From: Halanaerobiales bacterium
GTDB taxonomy: Bacteria > Bacillota > Halanaerobiia > Halanaerobiales > Halanaerobiaceae
Length of the DNA: 64,000 bases
Reading direction: 5' to 3'
Assembly (NCBI GenBank): GCA_016278485.1
Contig: JADQBT010000010.1
Location: 1-64,000 of the forward strand
Below the pieces are notes generated by a model. That model worked only from the letters and a program-made list of their open reading frames with translations, ran no database searches and had not been told where the DNA came from. Each line of letters starts with the position of its first letter. Positions within the stretch are counted from its first letter, which is position 1. A program made the translations under genes and the position numbers. Positions 17,264 to 26,231 of this stretch are shown piece after piece.

Positions 17264-18064
17264 TCAACGACAAATTCCGCGTGTACTATTTTTAAGAAAA
17301 CTTATTAGATGTTCTATCTCTTCACTTGTCTTTAAGACTTGGTCCATCTTTTCAATGGCATCTGCCATATTTAAACTTTCTTTATATAATATTTCAAAAG
17401 CGCGAGTAATCTCGCTTCTTAACTCTTTACTTATACCATGTATTCTCAAACCCATAATATTGACTCCTTCAACCTGAGCCGGATGACCACCCACACAAAT
17501 ATATGGTGGTAGATCTTTTACTACTTTAGAATGGGCTTTAATAAATGCAAGCTGACCAATTCTTACAAACTGGTGCACACCGGATAGTTCAGAAATATAG
17601 GCATTATTTTCAATAATAACATGTCCAGCTAGATTAACTGTACTGCCTAATGTTATCCCATTATTAATTAAACAATCATGCGCAACATGAGAATATGGTT
17701 TTAAAACATTGTTACTACCTATCCTTGTTTCTCCACCTTCTACTGTACCACGGTGGACTGTTACAAATTCTCTAATACAGTTATTATCACCTATAAAAAG
17801 GTAGGTCTTTTCTCCAGCATAATCATGGTGCTGGGGTGGTAAACCAATTGAACAGTTATTATAAATTTCGTTATTAGTTCCTATCCTAGTCCAACCTTCA
17901 ATCTGTACATTGGAACCTACTTTGCTACCGGCACCTATCTCAACATTTTCACCAATTACTGTATAGGGTCCCACCTCTACATTTTTTTCCAACCTTGCTT
18001 CTGGATGAATAATTGCGGTAGGATGTATTTTTTTGTTTCTGAATCTACTATTATTTCTGGGCAT
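17264..18064 (-). CDS. lpxA: LpxA-type UDP-sugar acyltransferase, second copy
   Basis: 266 residues of left-handed beta-helix hexapeptide repeats with a C-terminal helical domain. Core motifs are present: IGDNNCIREFVTVHRGT, YSHVAHDC with the catalytic His, LAGHVIIE and SGVHQFVRIG. It differs from the copy at 41295 in places that are usually conserved: ISELSGVHQF instead of IGGLTGIHQF, and LAFIKAHSKV instead of MSMIGAHSKV. Both end RGICR, so they are paralogues. Placed just before gnnA/gnnB-like genes, it may prefer the 3-amino acceptor UDP-GlcNAc3N, as LpxA of Leptospira does. That preference is inference. Confidence 0.8.
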   Translation of the reverse strand: MPRNNSRFRNKKIHPTAIIHPEARLEKNVEVGPYTVIGENVEIGAGSKVGSNVQIEGWTRIGTNNEIYNNCSIGLPPQHHDYAGEKTYLFIGDNNCIREFVTVHRGTVEGGETRIGSNNVLKPYSHVAHDCLINNGITLGSTVNLAGHVIIENNAYISELSGVHQFVRIGQLAFIKAHSKVVKDLPPYICVGGHPAQVEGVNIMGLRIHGISKELRSEITRAFEILYKESLNMADAIEKMDQVLKTSEEIEHLISFLKNSTRGICR

Positions 18065-18098
18065 AATACTACCCCTTTCTTTGCTACCTTCTTATCTA

Positions 18099-18788
18099 TT
18101 ATAGCCTGTATTTGAAGTTAATCGCAAATTTTTTTCCAAATTTGTCGGTACTTGCAGAATTTAGAGTGTGAATCTGTTCATCATACTGTATTTTCGCCTC
18201 AATACTAAGCTTTTCTGTAAGGTCTCGCGACCAGTTTAAACTTATTCGGTTAGCATAATAATCTTTATCAGGTGAGTTTTGATAATTATTCCACTGTCTC
18301 TGAAGATAGAAAGTATAATCATTTAAATCATCTCTAGCAAAATCCAACTGATAAGCAATACGATAGACATGATATGATTTTTGAGGTGAAATAGCATAAT
18401 CTTTATCTTTTAAATGAAATTTAACCCTATTCCGCCACCTTTCACTACTATTAAAGGTATAATTACCATCTAAAGAAAGGGCCAGGCTGTCATAAATCTC
18501 TCTCACATCATAAACTCTGTTATAATATGTTCCTTTAAGCCAGAAATAATCATTATTGGCAAAGGTCTTTTTGTATCTAAGCCAGAGCCTGTCATAATTA
18601 AAAAAATCAACAAACTCTTCTTCCACTTCTTCGGCTGGATCCGTAAAAACTTTATCTCCTTTTTCAAAACTACCATTAATCTCTGCTTTTTCAGCTGCAG
18701 CAACGCTTACTGTGCCAATTAATATAATTGAGATAATTATCACAAACAATAGACAAAATAATACTGGTAAAGAAATTGATTTTTGCAT
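18099..18788 (-). CDS. putative outer-membrane beta-barrel protein
   Basis: About 229 residues. A signal peptide of roughly 33 residues ends VAAA. The mature part is a series of amphipathic strands rich in Tyr/Trp (YDRLWLRYKKTF, YFWLKGTYYNRVYD, YTFYLQRQWNNYQN) and ends NFKYRL. ATG at 18788 is preferred, with GGGTGA seven bases upstream; the longer start at 18815 has none. It lies between lptD and lpxA in an outer-membrane operon. Family not recognised; a small 8- to 10-stranded barrel is likely. Confidence 0.55.
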   Translation of the reverse strand: MQKSISLPVLFCLLFVIIISIILIGTVSVAAAEKAEINGSFEKGDKVFTDPAEEVEEEFVDFFNYDRLWLRYKKTFANNDYFWLKGTYYNRVYDVREIYDSLALSLDGNYTFNSSERWRNRVKFHLKDKDYAISPQKSYHVYRIAYQLDFARDDLNDYTFYLQRQWNNYQNSPDKDYYANRISLNWSRDLTEKLSIEAKIQYDEQIHTLNSASTDKFGKKFAINFKYRL

Positions 18789-18849
18789 GGAAAAATCACC
18801 CTTTTTTCTTTTCATTTCTTCACCAGTTAATAATTTCCTGCTTTTTTAT

Positions 18850-20499
18850 TTATAATTCGATACCAAAAGTCATTTTCTGCTCCTGGAACTCATAGCCAAC
18901 AAAGAAATTGAAACAGTCTTCAACTTTAGTAATTCTGGCGTTTATCTCATCCCAGTCTTCTGTCTTCAGATCATAATTGCCAGAAAAGTTTAGCTTAGTA
19001 TATGCATCTTTAAATTCACCTGGTAGTTTCAGTTCAAGATAAGGATTAAAAACTGTCTCTTCCTCTAATCTGTCGTCAACTAAGGGTGAACTATTTTCTA
19101 CAATATCTGTCCACCAGTTAAAGCCTGTTTTAAGATTCATCGCGGCTGGTAGAGCAAAATTATAACTACTGCCCAGTCTTACCTGCCCAGTCAAATAAGG
19201 TTTTTTGTAAGCCGGTAGATCATAATAATGGGCTGTTAAATGTTCATTTAGGTAAAAATCCCATTTCTCTGTCAACTGAAAACTATTATTCCAGTAAAGA
19301 TCAGCCTTGATTTTATCTGTTTTAACTCCACCATTTTTAACTTTACCTGTCCCCAGACTTGTCCTAACTCCATAAAGAGTAGGAAAACTCAAACTAAGGT
19401 AAGGTAGATATTCATAATCATAACCTGTCTGATAACGTAAATTTGCACCTACCGGACCAAACTTTCTACTAAAAACATATTTTTCATGATCAAGTTCTTC
19501 ATCAAGATAATCATGATATAAAGACACATTAGTATCTAAAAAACTACTACTATTAAAACCTATCTTTTCTCGCCTCTGTTCTGCTAAAAAATCATACCCC
19601 ACTGAAGTGTAGCTACTAAATAAAGGATGCTTATAATTAACTGTGAGAAGATATTCTTTAATCTCTTCTATTTCATCATCTTCACTTTCATCTACTGTAT
19701 AATTATAATGATATTCATTTTTAATATTCCAACGAGAGTTTAACTGATAAATATTATTTAATAAGATCTCTTCATCATCAGTTGAAGTAGACTTATAATA
19801 GAGCTTACCTGTACTTGCTGCTAACCGATAGTCATGATTAAATTCAACAAAAAAGCCTGATTGGTTATCATAACCCACATTTACTAATGGACTAGCAGAA
19901 TCTAGCTTTCCCTCTTCTGTATAATGCATGACCTGTCTTGGTAAATAAAAAATAGGAATACCCTTTACTCGAAAAGTAACATCTTTGGCCACTACTTTAT
20001 CGCCAGGATAGATTAATACTTCGCCTGCTTGATAATAATAGTGGGGATCTTCTCTTCGACAAGGAGTCATTATCGCTTTTTCAATCTCAAACTGATGCTC
20101 TGCATCTGCAACAATATTAATCTTACTACCACTAAAATTCATGCTATCAACAAGACTCTCTGCTCCATAAAGTGTACCAGTTCTAGCCTGATAGTTATAG
20201 ACCAGTGAACTACCAATAATTTTCTGATTATCAGTTAAAAGCACCACTTGGTCTCCTGTGGCGCGAACTAGATGCTGATCATAAAAGACATTGATCTCAG
20301 CTGATTTAACTGTTAAGTCAGTTGACTCAAAAACAACATTACCGATGCCATGAACAATCGACTTCTCATTTTCATAATGCAGTTCATCTCCCTGAAGTGA
20401 ATATTCAGGTAAAGCCGCATCAACTGTAAAAACAAAAGAAAAGATTAGGAGTAAGAATAATAGGTATTTAATTATTTGATTTATACTATATCTAGCCAT
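18850..20499 (-). CDS. lptD: LptD-like LPS assembly protein
   Basis: 549 residues. Signal peptide to about residue 29 (VDA). Residues 35-130 are an OstA/LptA-like jellyroll (GDELHYENEKSIVHGIGNVVFES, then VYDQ and LTDNQKIIGSSLVYN). Then comes the typical LptD link PHYYYQAGEVLIYPGDKVVAKDVTFRVKGIPIFYLPRQ, with one Cys in the MTPCRRED segment, and a C-terminal barrel. The family is shorter in Firmicutes than the 780-residue proteobacterial form. A second LptD domain exists in the fusion at 47383, so this genome has two LptD-type barrels. Confidence 0.8.
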   Translation of the reverse strand: MARYSINQIIKYLLFLLLIFSFVFTVDAALPEYSLQGDELHYENEKSIVHGIGNVVFESTDLTVKSAEINVFYDQHLVRATGDQVVLLTDNQKIIGSSLVYNYQARTGTLYGAESLVDSMNFSGSKINIVADAEHQFEIEKAIMTPCRREDPHYYYQAGEVLIYPGDKVVAKDVTFRVKGIPIFYLPRQVMHYTEEGKLDSASPLVNVGYDNQSGFFVEFNHDYRLAASTGKLYYKSTSTDDEEILLNNIYQLNSRWNIKNEYHYNYTVDESEDDEIEEIKEYLLTVNYKHPLFSSYTSVGYDFLAEQRREKIGFNSSSFLDTNVSLYHDYLDEELDHEKYVFSRKFGPVGANLRYQTGYDYEYLPYLSLSFPTLYGVRTSLGTGKVKNGGVKTDKIKADLYWNNSFQLTEKWDFYLNEHLTAHYYDLPAYKKPYLTGQVRLGSSYNFALPAAMNLKTGFNWWTDIVENSSPLVDDRLEEETVFNPYLELKLPGEFKDAYTKLNFSGNYDLKTEDWDEINARITKVEDCFNFFVGYEFQEQKMTFGIEL

Positions 20500-20509
20500 A
20501 ATATCCGCC

Positions 20510-21439
20510 TTAATTTATCTGTAATCCAACCACTTGTTTTTCTTCTGCTGTCTGTATGTATAGTTCTGAGCCAGCGGGAGTTTCTTTCTCTTTTCCTTCC
20601 ACAAAGTAACCAGCTACAATACCTGGTATACCAAGTACTACAGTACCGAGTAAACTAGCACCTATAGCAAGTTTTTTGGAAAGATTCTCTTCTTGAGCCT
20701 CTTCATTCAACTCTACTTTTAATTCACTACCATCAATAGTCATTAATGGCAAAAACTTTAGTTCCACTTGTGCATCTTCTCCCATCTTGCCTGCTTCTTG
20801 AATCTTACTAATTCGCATTTTACCCTCAGTCCCTGCAGGTAAAACAAGATGTGAATTGATGGTTAAATCATTAACTATCTCATAATCTATCAGTTCACCT
20901 AAACGTGAATGATCAGAACTGATCTCTTCTTTGAGTCTAATTCTTATCAATGTATCATCTTTGATTGTAACGGTTTCAGCAGGAAGATCTTCTCCACTTA
21001 AACTCATCTGATAGAGTTTTTTTATTCTACTATAGAGTGCACCTGTTTGTTTCTTACCAATAATGGATAATTCCAGTTCATCCAGGCGATTAACCATTGT
21101 TCCCTGTGATATTGTTCCAGTTAAAGACCAGTCAATACTATTTAATACAAACAATAAGGATGGCTTATCTTTTGTAATAAGCAGATCATTAATTATTTTA
21201 TTGGCTCGTTCTACGATAGAGCCTTTTAATTCTTCATTATAAATCAATTCTTCTAAGTTACTTATCCGTTGCATAATCGGTTTATCCTGTGCGGCACCCA
21301 TAACTAGTTTTTCTACCTCACCAATCCGCGCCATTGGTATAATTCCGGCTGCTCCAACCAATTGAAAAGAATTGATACTAACTAAACTTACTATTATAAG
21401 TAATACTACAGAAATTCTTACTGACTTATTCAATTTCAT
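20510..21439 (-). CDS. exported protein with VirB10/TrbI-like barrel domain, unidentified
   Basis: 309 residues. Signal peptide to about 30. The N-terminal half (35-160) is helical. The region 165-250 (IRIRLKEEISSDHSRLGELIDYEIVNDL, then LPAGTEGKMRISKIQEAGKMG) has the look of the 'RVRL..pvSS..a..Gd.v.f.v......g..viPaGt' domain seen in VirB10/TrbI-like and envelope proteins. A glycine-rich hydrophobic stretch (AIGASLLGTVVLGIPGIVAGYF) follows near 265. It is 10 bp upstream of lptD in the same operon. Function unknown; envelope location likely. Confidence 0.5.
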   Translation of the reverse strand: MKLNKSVRISVVLLIIVSLVSINSFQLVGAAGIIPMARIGEVEKLVMGAAQDKPIMQRISNLEELIYNEELKGSIVERANKIINDLLITKDKPSLLFVLNSIDWSLTGTISQGTMVNRLDELELSIIGKKQTGALYSRIKKLYQMSLSGEDLPAETVTIKDDTLIRIRLKEEISSDHSRLGELIDYEIVNDLTINSHLVLPAGTEGKMRISKIQEAGKMGEDAQVELKFLPLMTIDGSELKVELNEEAQEENLSKKLAIGASLLGTVVLGIPGIVAGYFVEGKEKETPAGSELYIQTAEEKQVVGLQIN

Positions 21440-21453
21440 TTCCCCTTCCCTAA

Positions 21454-22464
21454 TTAAAATTCGATTGCAAAGGATGCTTTAATATTTGACTCTTTTTTAT
21501 CATTTGAGCCAGCTGCTTCTTCAACTTCATAATCAAGATTAACTTTAGATGATTCATTTAGGCTTAAGCCAACACCAAAATTCCAGACTGCTTTCTCTGA
21601 AAGAAGGGTAGATTTAATCTCTTCCGGATCTAACAATTTATATGATGCGCTAAAGGTAGCAAGATCTTTAATATCAAATTCAAGCCCTGTACTCTGTTGT
21701 TTAACATCCTGACTATCATCTAACTGATAGATAGCTCTAATTACCCCGAGCTCATCTGTATAACTTACACCAAAAACAGTTGAATCACCTTTAATTTGAT
21801 CATCAATTTCATTGTTTTCAATAAAATCAGCTGAAACCGTTAGATGATCAGAAGTCTTATAGGAAATACCAAAACTCTTCTTTTTGTCTGTTTCACTATT
21901 AAAAGTTGGCTCTTCACTATTCACAGATAGATTATCGCTAGTAGATTGATTATTGCTATCATTATTTAATAGACTATTGTTATTCTTAATGTCAGAACTC
22001 TGCTCATTATTAGTTAGATCAGGTCTAGTGATCCCACTATCATCCCACCATTTTTTATTAGCCATTGTATAACCGGCTCGAAATAAGGTCCGGCTATTAA
22101 AGTCATATTCTAGTTGTAAATCTGTGACAGCATTTAATTTATCTTCACTCACTGTTTCATTATAATCTGCATTTAAGCGCAAATTATCATCAAGCAAAAC
22201 AGCTTCTTCACCTTCAACCGGCGTATCAAAATTTATGTTCAGTTGATTAAGACTATTTTCTGTATCCGATATAGTCGCATTATTATCAAATAGAGAGGCA
22301 ATACCAAGCAATTCTTCTTTAGCCTGATCAGAAAATTTATGTTCTTCTTCAGCAAGAGCAACTGCTTTTGCCTCCACCTTCTTTTGATCCTTATCAACTG
22401 CCAGAACTGAAGTAGAAAAAATTAATAAAAAAGATATAATAAAAATAAGTAATGATTTTTTCAA
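21454..22464 (-). CDS. putative outer-membrane porin-like barrel
   Basis: 336 residues. Signal peptide ends VLA near 22. A helical acidic stretch follows (about 25-70), then a barrel of alternating strands (LNADYNETV, LQLEYDFNSRTLFRAGYTM, KSFGISYKTSDHLTVSADFIE) with long N/S/D-rich loops, ending KASFAIEF with terminal Phe. It is the first gene of the run leading to lptD, lpxA, gnnA and gnnB. Acidic loops fit a halophile. Exact family unknown. Confidence 0.55.
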   Translation of the reverse strand: MKKSLLIFIISFLLIFSTSVLAVDKDQKKVEAKAVALAEEEHKFSDQAKEELLGIASLFDNNATISDTENSLNQLNINFDTPVEGEEAVLLDDNLRLNADYNETVSEDKLNAVTDLQLEYDFNSRTLFRAGYTMANKKWWDDSGITRPDLTNNEQSSDIKNNNSLLNNDSNNQSTSDNLSVNSEEPTFNSETDKKKSFGISYKTSDHLTVSADFIENNEIDDQIKGDSTVFGVSYTDELGVIRAIYQLDDSQDVKQQSTGLEFDIKDLATFSASYKLLDPEEIKSTLLSEKAVWNFGVGLSLNESSKVNLDYEVEEAAGSNDKKESNIKASFAIEF

Positions 22465-22699
22465 TCTGATTTGCCTCCTCTCTAAATAAAATGAGTCAAT
22501 ATTATTATATCAGAATAGTTACGCTTTATCTACCAAAATGGGTAATTAATATCCTGTAAAAAGTGTTAATTAGTGATACTATTTAACTAATTAATCCCTG
22601 GCAGAATAATCTACCAGGGATTAAAAACAATTTCTAAAAAATTAAGTTACAGACTGAAGTATAATAAAATATGAATGTATGATAAGTCCGTTCCTTAAT
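22465..22699. other. intergenic region with a 10-bp stem-loop
   Basis: TAATCCCTGG (22592-22601) pairs with CCAGGGATTA (22614-22623) around a 12-base loop, about 75 bp downstream of the small barrel gene. No T-run follows on the minus strand, so it is a weak terminator or a processing hairpin. The rest holds the promoter region of the operon starting at 22464, in which I cannot fix boxes. Confidence 0.45.
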
Positions 22700-23368
22700 T
22701 TAGAAGTTATATGCTAAACCTAAGTTATATGATAAACCTTTACTGTAAACATTACCTTCTTCTTCATCATCAAGTTCTAAATAAATGTAGTCTAAACTAC
22801 CATTAAAGTCCCAGTTCTCAGCAATAGCTCTTTCATAACCTAAACCTAAGCGGTAGCTCATACCATCAAGATCAAATTCTTCATGATCAGGAGTAGCTGC
22901 ATTAAGTATTAAAGCACCATCAAAATCTTTAGTTTTTGTTCCCCAGTGAAAACCTAAACCTCCACCAACAGTCCAGTTATCATTTAATTGATAATCAACT
23001 AGACCTGTTAGTCCATGCAACTTCACATCAATTTCACCTTTACCTGCCGGTGATTTAACTGAACCTTCTACTGCCCCAAAAATATATTCATATCTAAATT
23101 CAGTGGACAATTTTTCATTTACTTCTCTGGTAGCTCCGATATAAATCATTGGTACTTTCTCAATATTGTCCATTTCTTCTGCGTCACCAAATAGGGGAGA
23201 AGTCATGACTACATTCAATTCATCAATACTTTCATTCCAGGTATCAAGTGTTACATTAGTGATAGCCATTCCACCTGTTAAATCCCAATCAGATTCCGCC
23301 TGTGTGGTTACCGCAAAAGTCATGCCAAAGACAAAAAATACCGCCAATAATAATACTGTGTACTTCAT
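22700..23368 (-). CDS. small outer-membrane beta-barrel (OmpA/OmpW-fold size)
   Basis: 222 residues. Signal peptide ends TQA near 24. Eight to ten strands are visible with Tyr/Trp-rich ends (WDLTGGMAITNVTL, LSTEFRYEYIFGAVEG, GLTGLVDYQLNDNWTVGGGLGFHWG, YRLGLGYERAIAENWDFNGSLDYIYLEL), ending NLGLAYNF with the terminal Phe recognised by BamA. It follows the SLH porin gene by about 100 bp with a terminator between. Likely a structural or channel protein of the outer membrane. Confidence 0.6.
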   Translation of the reverse strand: MKYTVLLLAVFFVFGMTFAVTTQAESDWDLTGGMAITNVTLDTWNESIDELNVVMTSPLFGDAEEMDNIEKVPMIYIGATREVNEKLSTEFRYEYIFGAVEGSVKSPAGKGEIDVKLHGLTGLVDYQLNDNWTVGGGLGFHWGTKTKDFDGALILNAATPDHEEFDLDGMSYRLGLGYERAIAENWDFNGSLDYIYLELDDEEEGNVYSKGLSYNLGLAYNF

Positions 23369-23408
23369 TTACTAATCACTCTCCTTGTTATTATGTAATT
23401 TCATTTAT

Positions 23409-23441
23409 AAAAAAAACCCCAGAGGGAACATCCCTCCAGGG
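23409..23441 (-). terminator. terminator after the SLH porin gene
   Basis: Minus strand CCCTGGAGGGA pairs with TCCCTCTGGGG around a 3-base loop with a two-base mismatch, followed by a long T-run. It lies 30 bp downstream of the stop at 23473. Confidence 0.85.
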
Positions 23442-23472
23442 CCTTTATTATTTTACTTAGGCTAAGTTTAGC

Positions 23473-25794
23473 TTAGAAGCTTACAGCTACACCAGCTTTT
23501 GCAGTTTTAACTTCATAGTCGCCAGAAGCGCCATTTAAAGTTTCACCAGCAGCTAGGTCAAGATTCAATATCTCATAACTTGCAGTTAAGTCAGTAGCTT
23601 CAGTAATACTATAAACCATACCTAACTTATGAGTATCATATTTGCCTTCTTCTACAGTTGCAGTACCGTAGTTATCAGCATCGTCACCTGCTACTTCTTT
23701 GAAAGTATAGTCATAATCGAACTGAGCTCTACCCATTGTATAACCTAAACCAGCATTATACTCAGTAGTAGTTTCCTCATAATCTGCGCCAGCCTCTTCG
23801 TAGTTTACGCCAGCACGTGCAACTAAATTGGTCCATACTGGATAATCTACAACATCAAGACCAACATTTACAACAGATTTGTCATCATCAGCTGATGCAA
23901 ATTTATTGTTTTTAACTAATTTGTAGCCTGCAGAAGCAGTTACAAATTCGTTAACTGTATACTCAGCATCTGTTTCTAAAGTATTCATTTTCTTAGCTGC
24001 ATCATCATTGTCTTCAATAGCGTAAGAACCAGAAACAGTTAGACCTTCAGCAAACATACCAGTTTCAGCAGAAACTTTAACTTTATTAGCATCTGGAGTT
24101 GTAGAAGTTTTAGAATTGTAAGCTACATCACCATAAAATACTGTAGTAGTTACGTCTGCAAATAACTTAGGAGTTACAGTTAAGTTGAAACCGCTCATGT
24201 CTGTTTCACCAAGACCAGTAGTAAACTCATCATAATCATCGTCACCTGAATCAAATACTACATCATCTTCACTTAATGGCATGAAGTTTTCATTACGGTT
24301 TTTATAGTTAAATTCGAATCCAGCGAAATCAGTTTCTTTTGCTACTCCAAATCTAGCTAATACACCATTGTCGCCGACTTCTGGAATGTTAGAAGCAACA
24401 TCAAATGTTAAATCTGCGCCTTCAACAGTAGTAGAACCGTCTACACCAAGATAATAAGTTTCTTCGGCAGAATTAGGAGTATTATCTAATTCAGAAAGAC
24501 CAGCAAATTTAGCTGTTAAATCTAATCCTGAAACAGCAAATGATTTCTTAGCACCATATACATAGAAATCACTATCTTTAGTTTGAGGTTTAAACTCATT
24601 TTTCTGATCAGCAACATCGTTATCGTTTCCTACTGTTTCATCTAATTTAGAATCCCAGTCATATCTCACATAATCATATTCATTATCCTGCATATTATAT
24701 GAAGTTGCATCAATAGCTTCTGTATCTACTGCACCAACATCATATCCTGCAGTACCTGCAAATACATCTACACCATATTCTTTCAATTCAACATTAACAC
24801 CATTAAATTCTGCTGCACTAAATGCATAATCAGCAATTGTAACTTCATTAGCTTCATTGTAACTAGCCATTAAGAAGTCATTTTCTAATGTCAAAGCTGC
24901 ACTATCAATTTCAAACTCATCTTCATCATCAGAAACATCTAAAGTAATAACAGAAGTAAGACCACCAGAGCTAATGTTTAATGCCATATCTAATGTTTGT
25001 TCAACAGATCCACCATCTTCATCAGCAGCTATTTCATCTGAATCGTCATCCCATGGATCTGCATACACAATAGGATCTTCAGTTACTAGTTTAGCGGAAC
25101 CACCTTCAGATTTAATTATTTTACCATCAGTATCAGCATCAGCATTAGTAGCAGCTGAATCTACTGGGAAATAATAGTAATCTTCATCAGCAACAACATT
25201 ACCTGAATTAGTAACAGCTTGATCTACAAAATCAACAGCATAAGTTCCACTAAAGCCTACAGCTGGAGTTTCAGTCTCTAAAGCAGTAACTCTGCCTTCA
25301 AGAGCGTCTACGTCTTCAGCAATAGCATCAGTTTTTGCGCCTAATACTTTAAGTTCAGCTTTGAACTCAAAAGTAAGAGCTTCAATCAAGTTAGCTACTT
25401 CTTCTGCTTGAGTTTCAGTAAGTCCCTCAGGCACTACTACAGCTTCTGGAGCGTTCTTTTCCATAAGCGCTTTAACAATAGCAGTTACGTCTTGAGCTTG
25501 CCCAGTAGTAAGGCCACTAGCTAACTGATCTACGTCTTCAGCTAAATCAGCTTGCTCTGCAGCAATATTTTCTAAAGCACGGCTAACCATAACAGCCATT
25601 TCGTAACGAGTCATTTCTTCGCTTCCTCTAAAAGTACCATCTGGATAACCAGTGATAACACCAGAAGCAACCAATTTGTTAATAGCATCATATGCCCAGT
25701 GATTACTTGGTACATCAGAGAATGAAGCACCAAATGTTGGAACAGCTAATGCTACAACTAACATCATAGCAATAATTACAGTAATTTTTTTCAT
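23473..25794 (-). CDS. OmpM-like SLH-domain porin, major outer-membrane protein
   Basis: 773 residues from ATG at 25794 (AAGGGGGAT upstream; a longer frame to 25872 has no such site). Signal peptide ends TFG near 23. One SLH module follows (FSDVPSNHWAYDAINKLV, GYPDGTFRGSEEMTRYEMAVM), then a periplasmic coiled coil (about 80-190) and a large acidic barrel (200-773) ending KAGVAVSF. In diderm Firmicutes such OmpM proteins tether the outer membrane to the cell-wall polymer through the SLH module and act as porins. The loops are strongly acidic. A sigma-H-type promoter and a long structured leader precede it. Confidence 0.85.
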   Translation of the reverse strand: MKKITVIIAMMLVVALAVPTFGASFSDVPSNHWAYDAINKLVASGVITGYPDGTFRGSEEMTRYEMAVMVSRALENIAAEQADLAEDVDQLASGLTTGQAQDVTAIVKALMEKNAPEAVVVPEGLTETQAEEVANLIEALTFEFKAELKVLGAKTDAIAEDVDALEGRVTALETETPAVGFSGTYAVDFVDQAVTNSGNVVADEDYYYFPVDSAATNADADTDGKIIKSEGGSAKLVTEDPIVYADPWDDDSDEIAADEDGGSVEQTLDMALNISSGGLTSVITLDVSDDEDEFEIDSAALTLENDFLMASYNEANEVTIADYAFSAAEFNGVNVELKEYGVDVFAGTAGYDVGAVDTEAIDATSYNMQDNEYDYVRYDWDSKLDETVGNDNDVADQKNEFKPQTKDSDFYVYGAKKSFAVSGLDLTAKFAGLSELDNTPNSAEETYYLGVDGSTTVEGADLTFDVASNIPEVGDNGVLARFGVAKETDFAGFEFNYKNRNENFMPLSEDDVVFDSGDDDYDEFTTGLGETDMSGFNLTVTPKLFADVTTTVFYGDVAYNSKTSTTPDANKVKVSAETGMFAEGLTVSGSYAIEDNDDAAKKMNTLETDAEYTVNEFVTASAGYKLVKNNKFASADDDKSVVNVGLDVVDYPVWTNLVARAGVNYEEAGADYEETTTEYNAGLGYTMGRAQFDYDYTFKEVAGDDADNYGTATVEEGKYDTHKLGMVYSITEATDLTASYEILNLDLAAGETLNGASGDYEVKTAKAGVAVSF

Positions 25795-26041
25795 TAATTT
25801 AAATCCCCCTTGGATTGTTTTCTTATAGAATTTATTTAAGTTCCACAAGCTCATGCAATCGCATGGGGACATTCAATGAGTATCCTTGTTTCCTCATTTT
25901 CCATCCCTCATATGTAATTGTCAATGAACTTAGTTAGAACCCTCATCATCTTCATCAGCCGCGTAGTTTGGGGGCACCTACCTTTCTCCTACAGTTTAGC
26001 CCGAAGATCATAAGCAAGTAAAACATAAGTCTGTACTCTAT
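25795..26041 (-). promoter_or_regulatory. long structured 5' leader of the SLH porin gene
   Basis: About 245 bases between the inferred transcription start and the ATG. The core (25948-26008) can form ATCTTC/GAAGAT (26003-26008 with 25948-25953) enclosing GGGC/GCCC (25999-26002 with 25972-25975). A GUAG inside that loop (25978-25981 or 25989-25992) can pair with CUAC at 25963-25966 as a pseudoknot. A purine-rich AGGAGAAAGG lies in the loop. A second hairpin, AATGAG/CTCATT, lies downstream. I could not match it to a known riboswitch class. Confidence 0.4.
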
Positions 26042-26048
26042 TATTATA

Positions 26049-26074
26049 TATTCACCATCGGTTCACAAACTCCT
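26049..26074 (-). promoter_or_regulatory. sigma-H-type promoter of the SLH porin
   Basis: Minus strand reads AGGAGTTT, 13 bases, GAATATA, identical in motif and spacing to the promoter at 7653-7678, including the preceding TGC. It fits the sigma-H consensus of Bacillus. Both genes behind these promoters encode SLH surface proteins. Confidence 0.6.
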
Positions 26075-26231
26075 GCAAAAATATAAAAATATTTTATTGG
26101 AAATTATATGTAAAACCGATAAGAGTACTTCTTTTGACTTATTTACAATTATAACAGCATGTTCATTTCTTTGCAACAACATTTTATAGAGAAATTTTAA
26201 CAATTGTTAATTAAATAACATATATATAAAT

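Noticed and set aside
25795-26041. The porin leader as a known c-di-GMP, fluoride, Mg2+ or c-di-AMP riboswitch
   Set aside because: Short matches such as GGUAGG or GCUGAUGA are seen, but the conserved cores and their order are missing, so no class was assigned.
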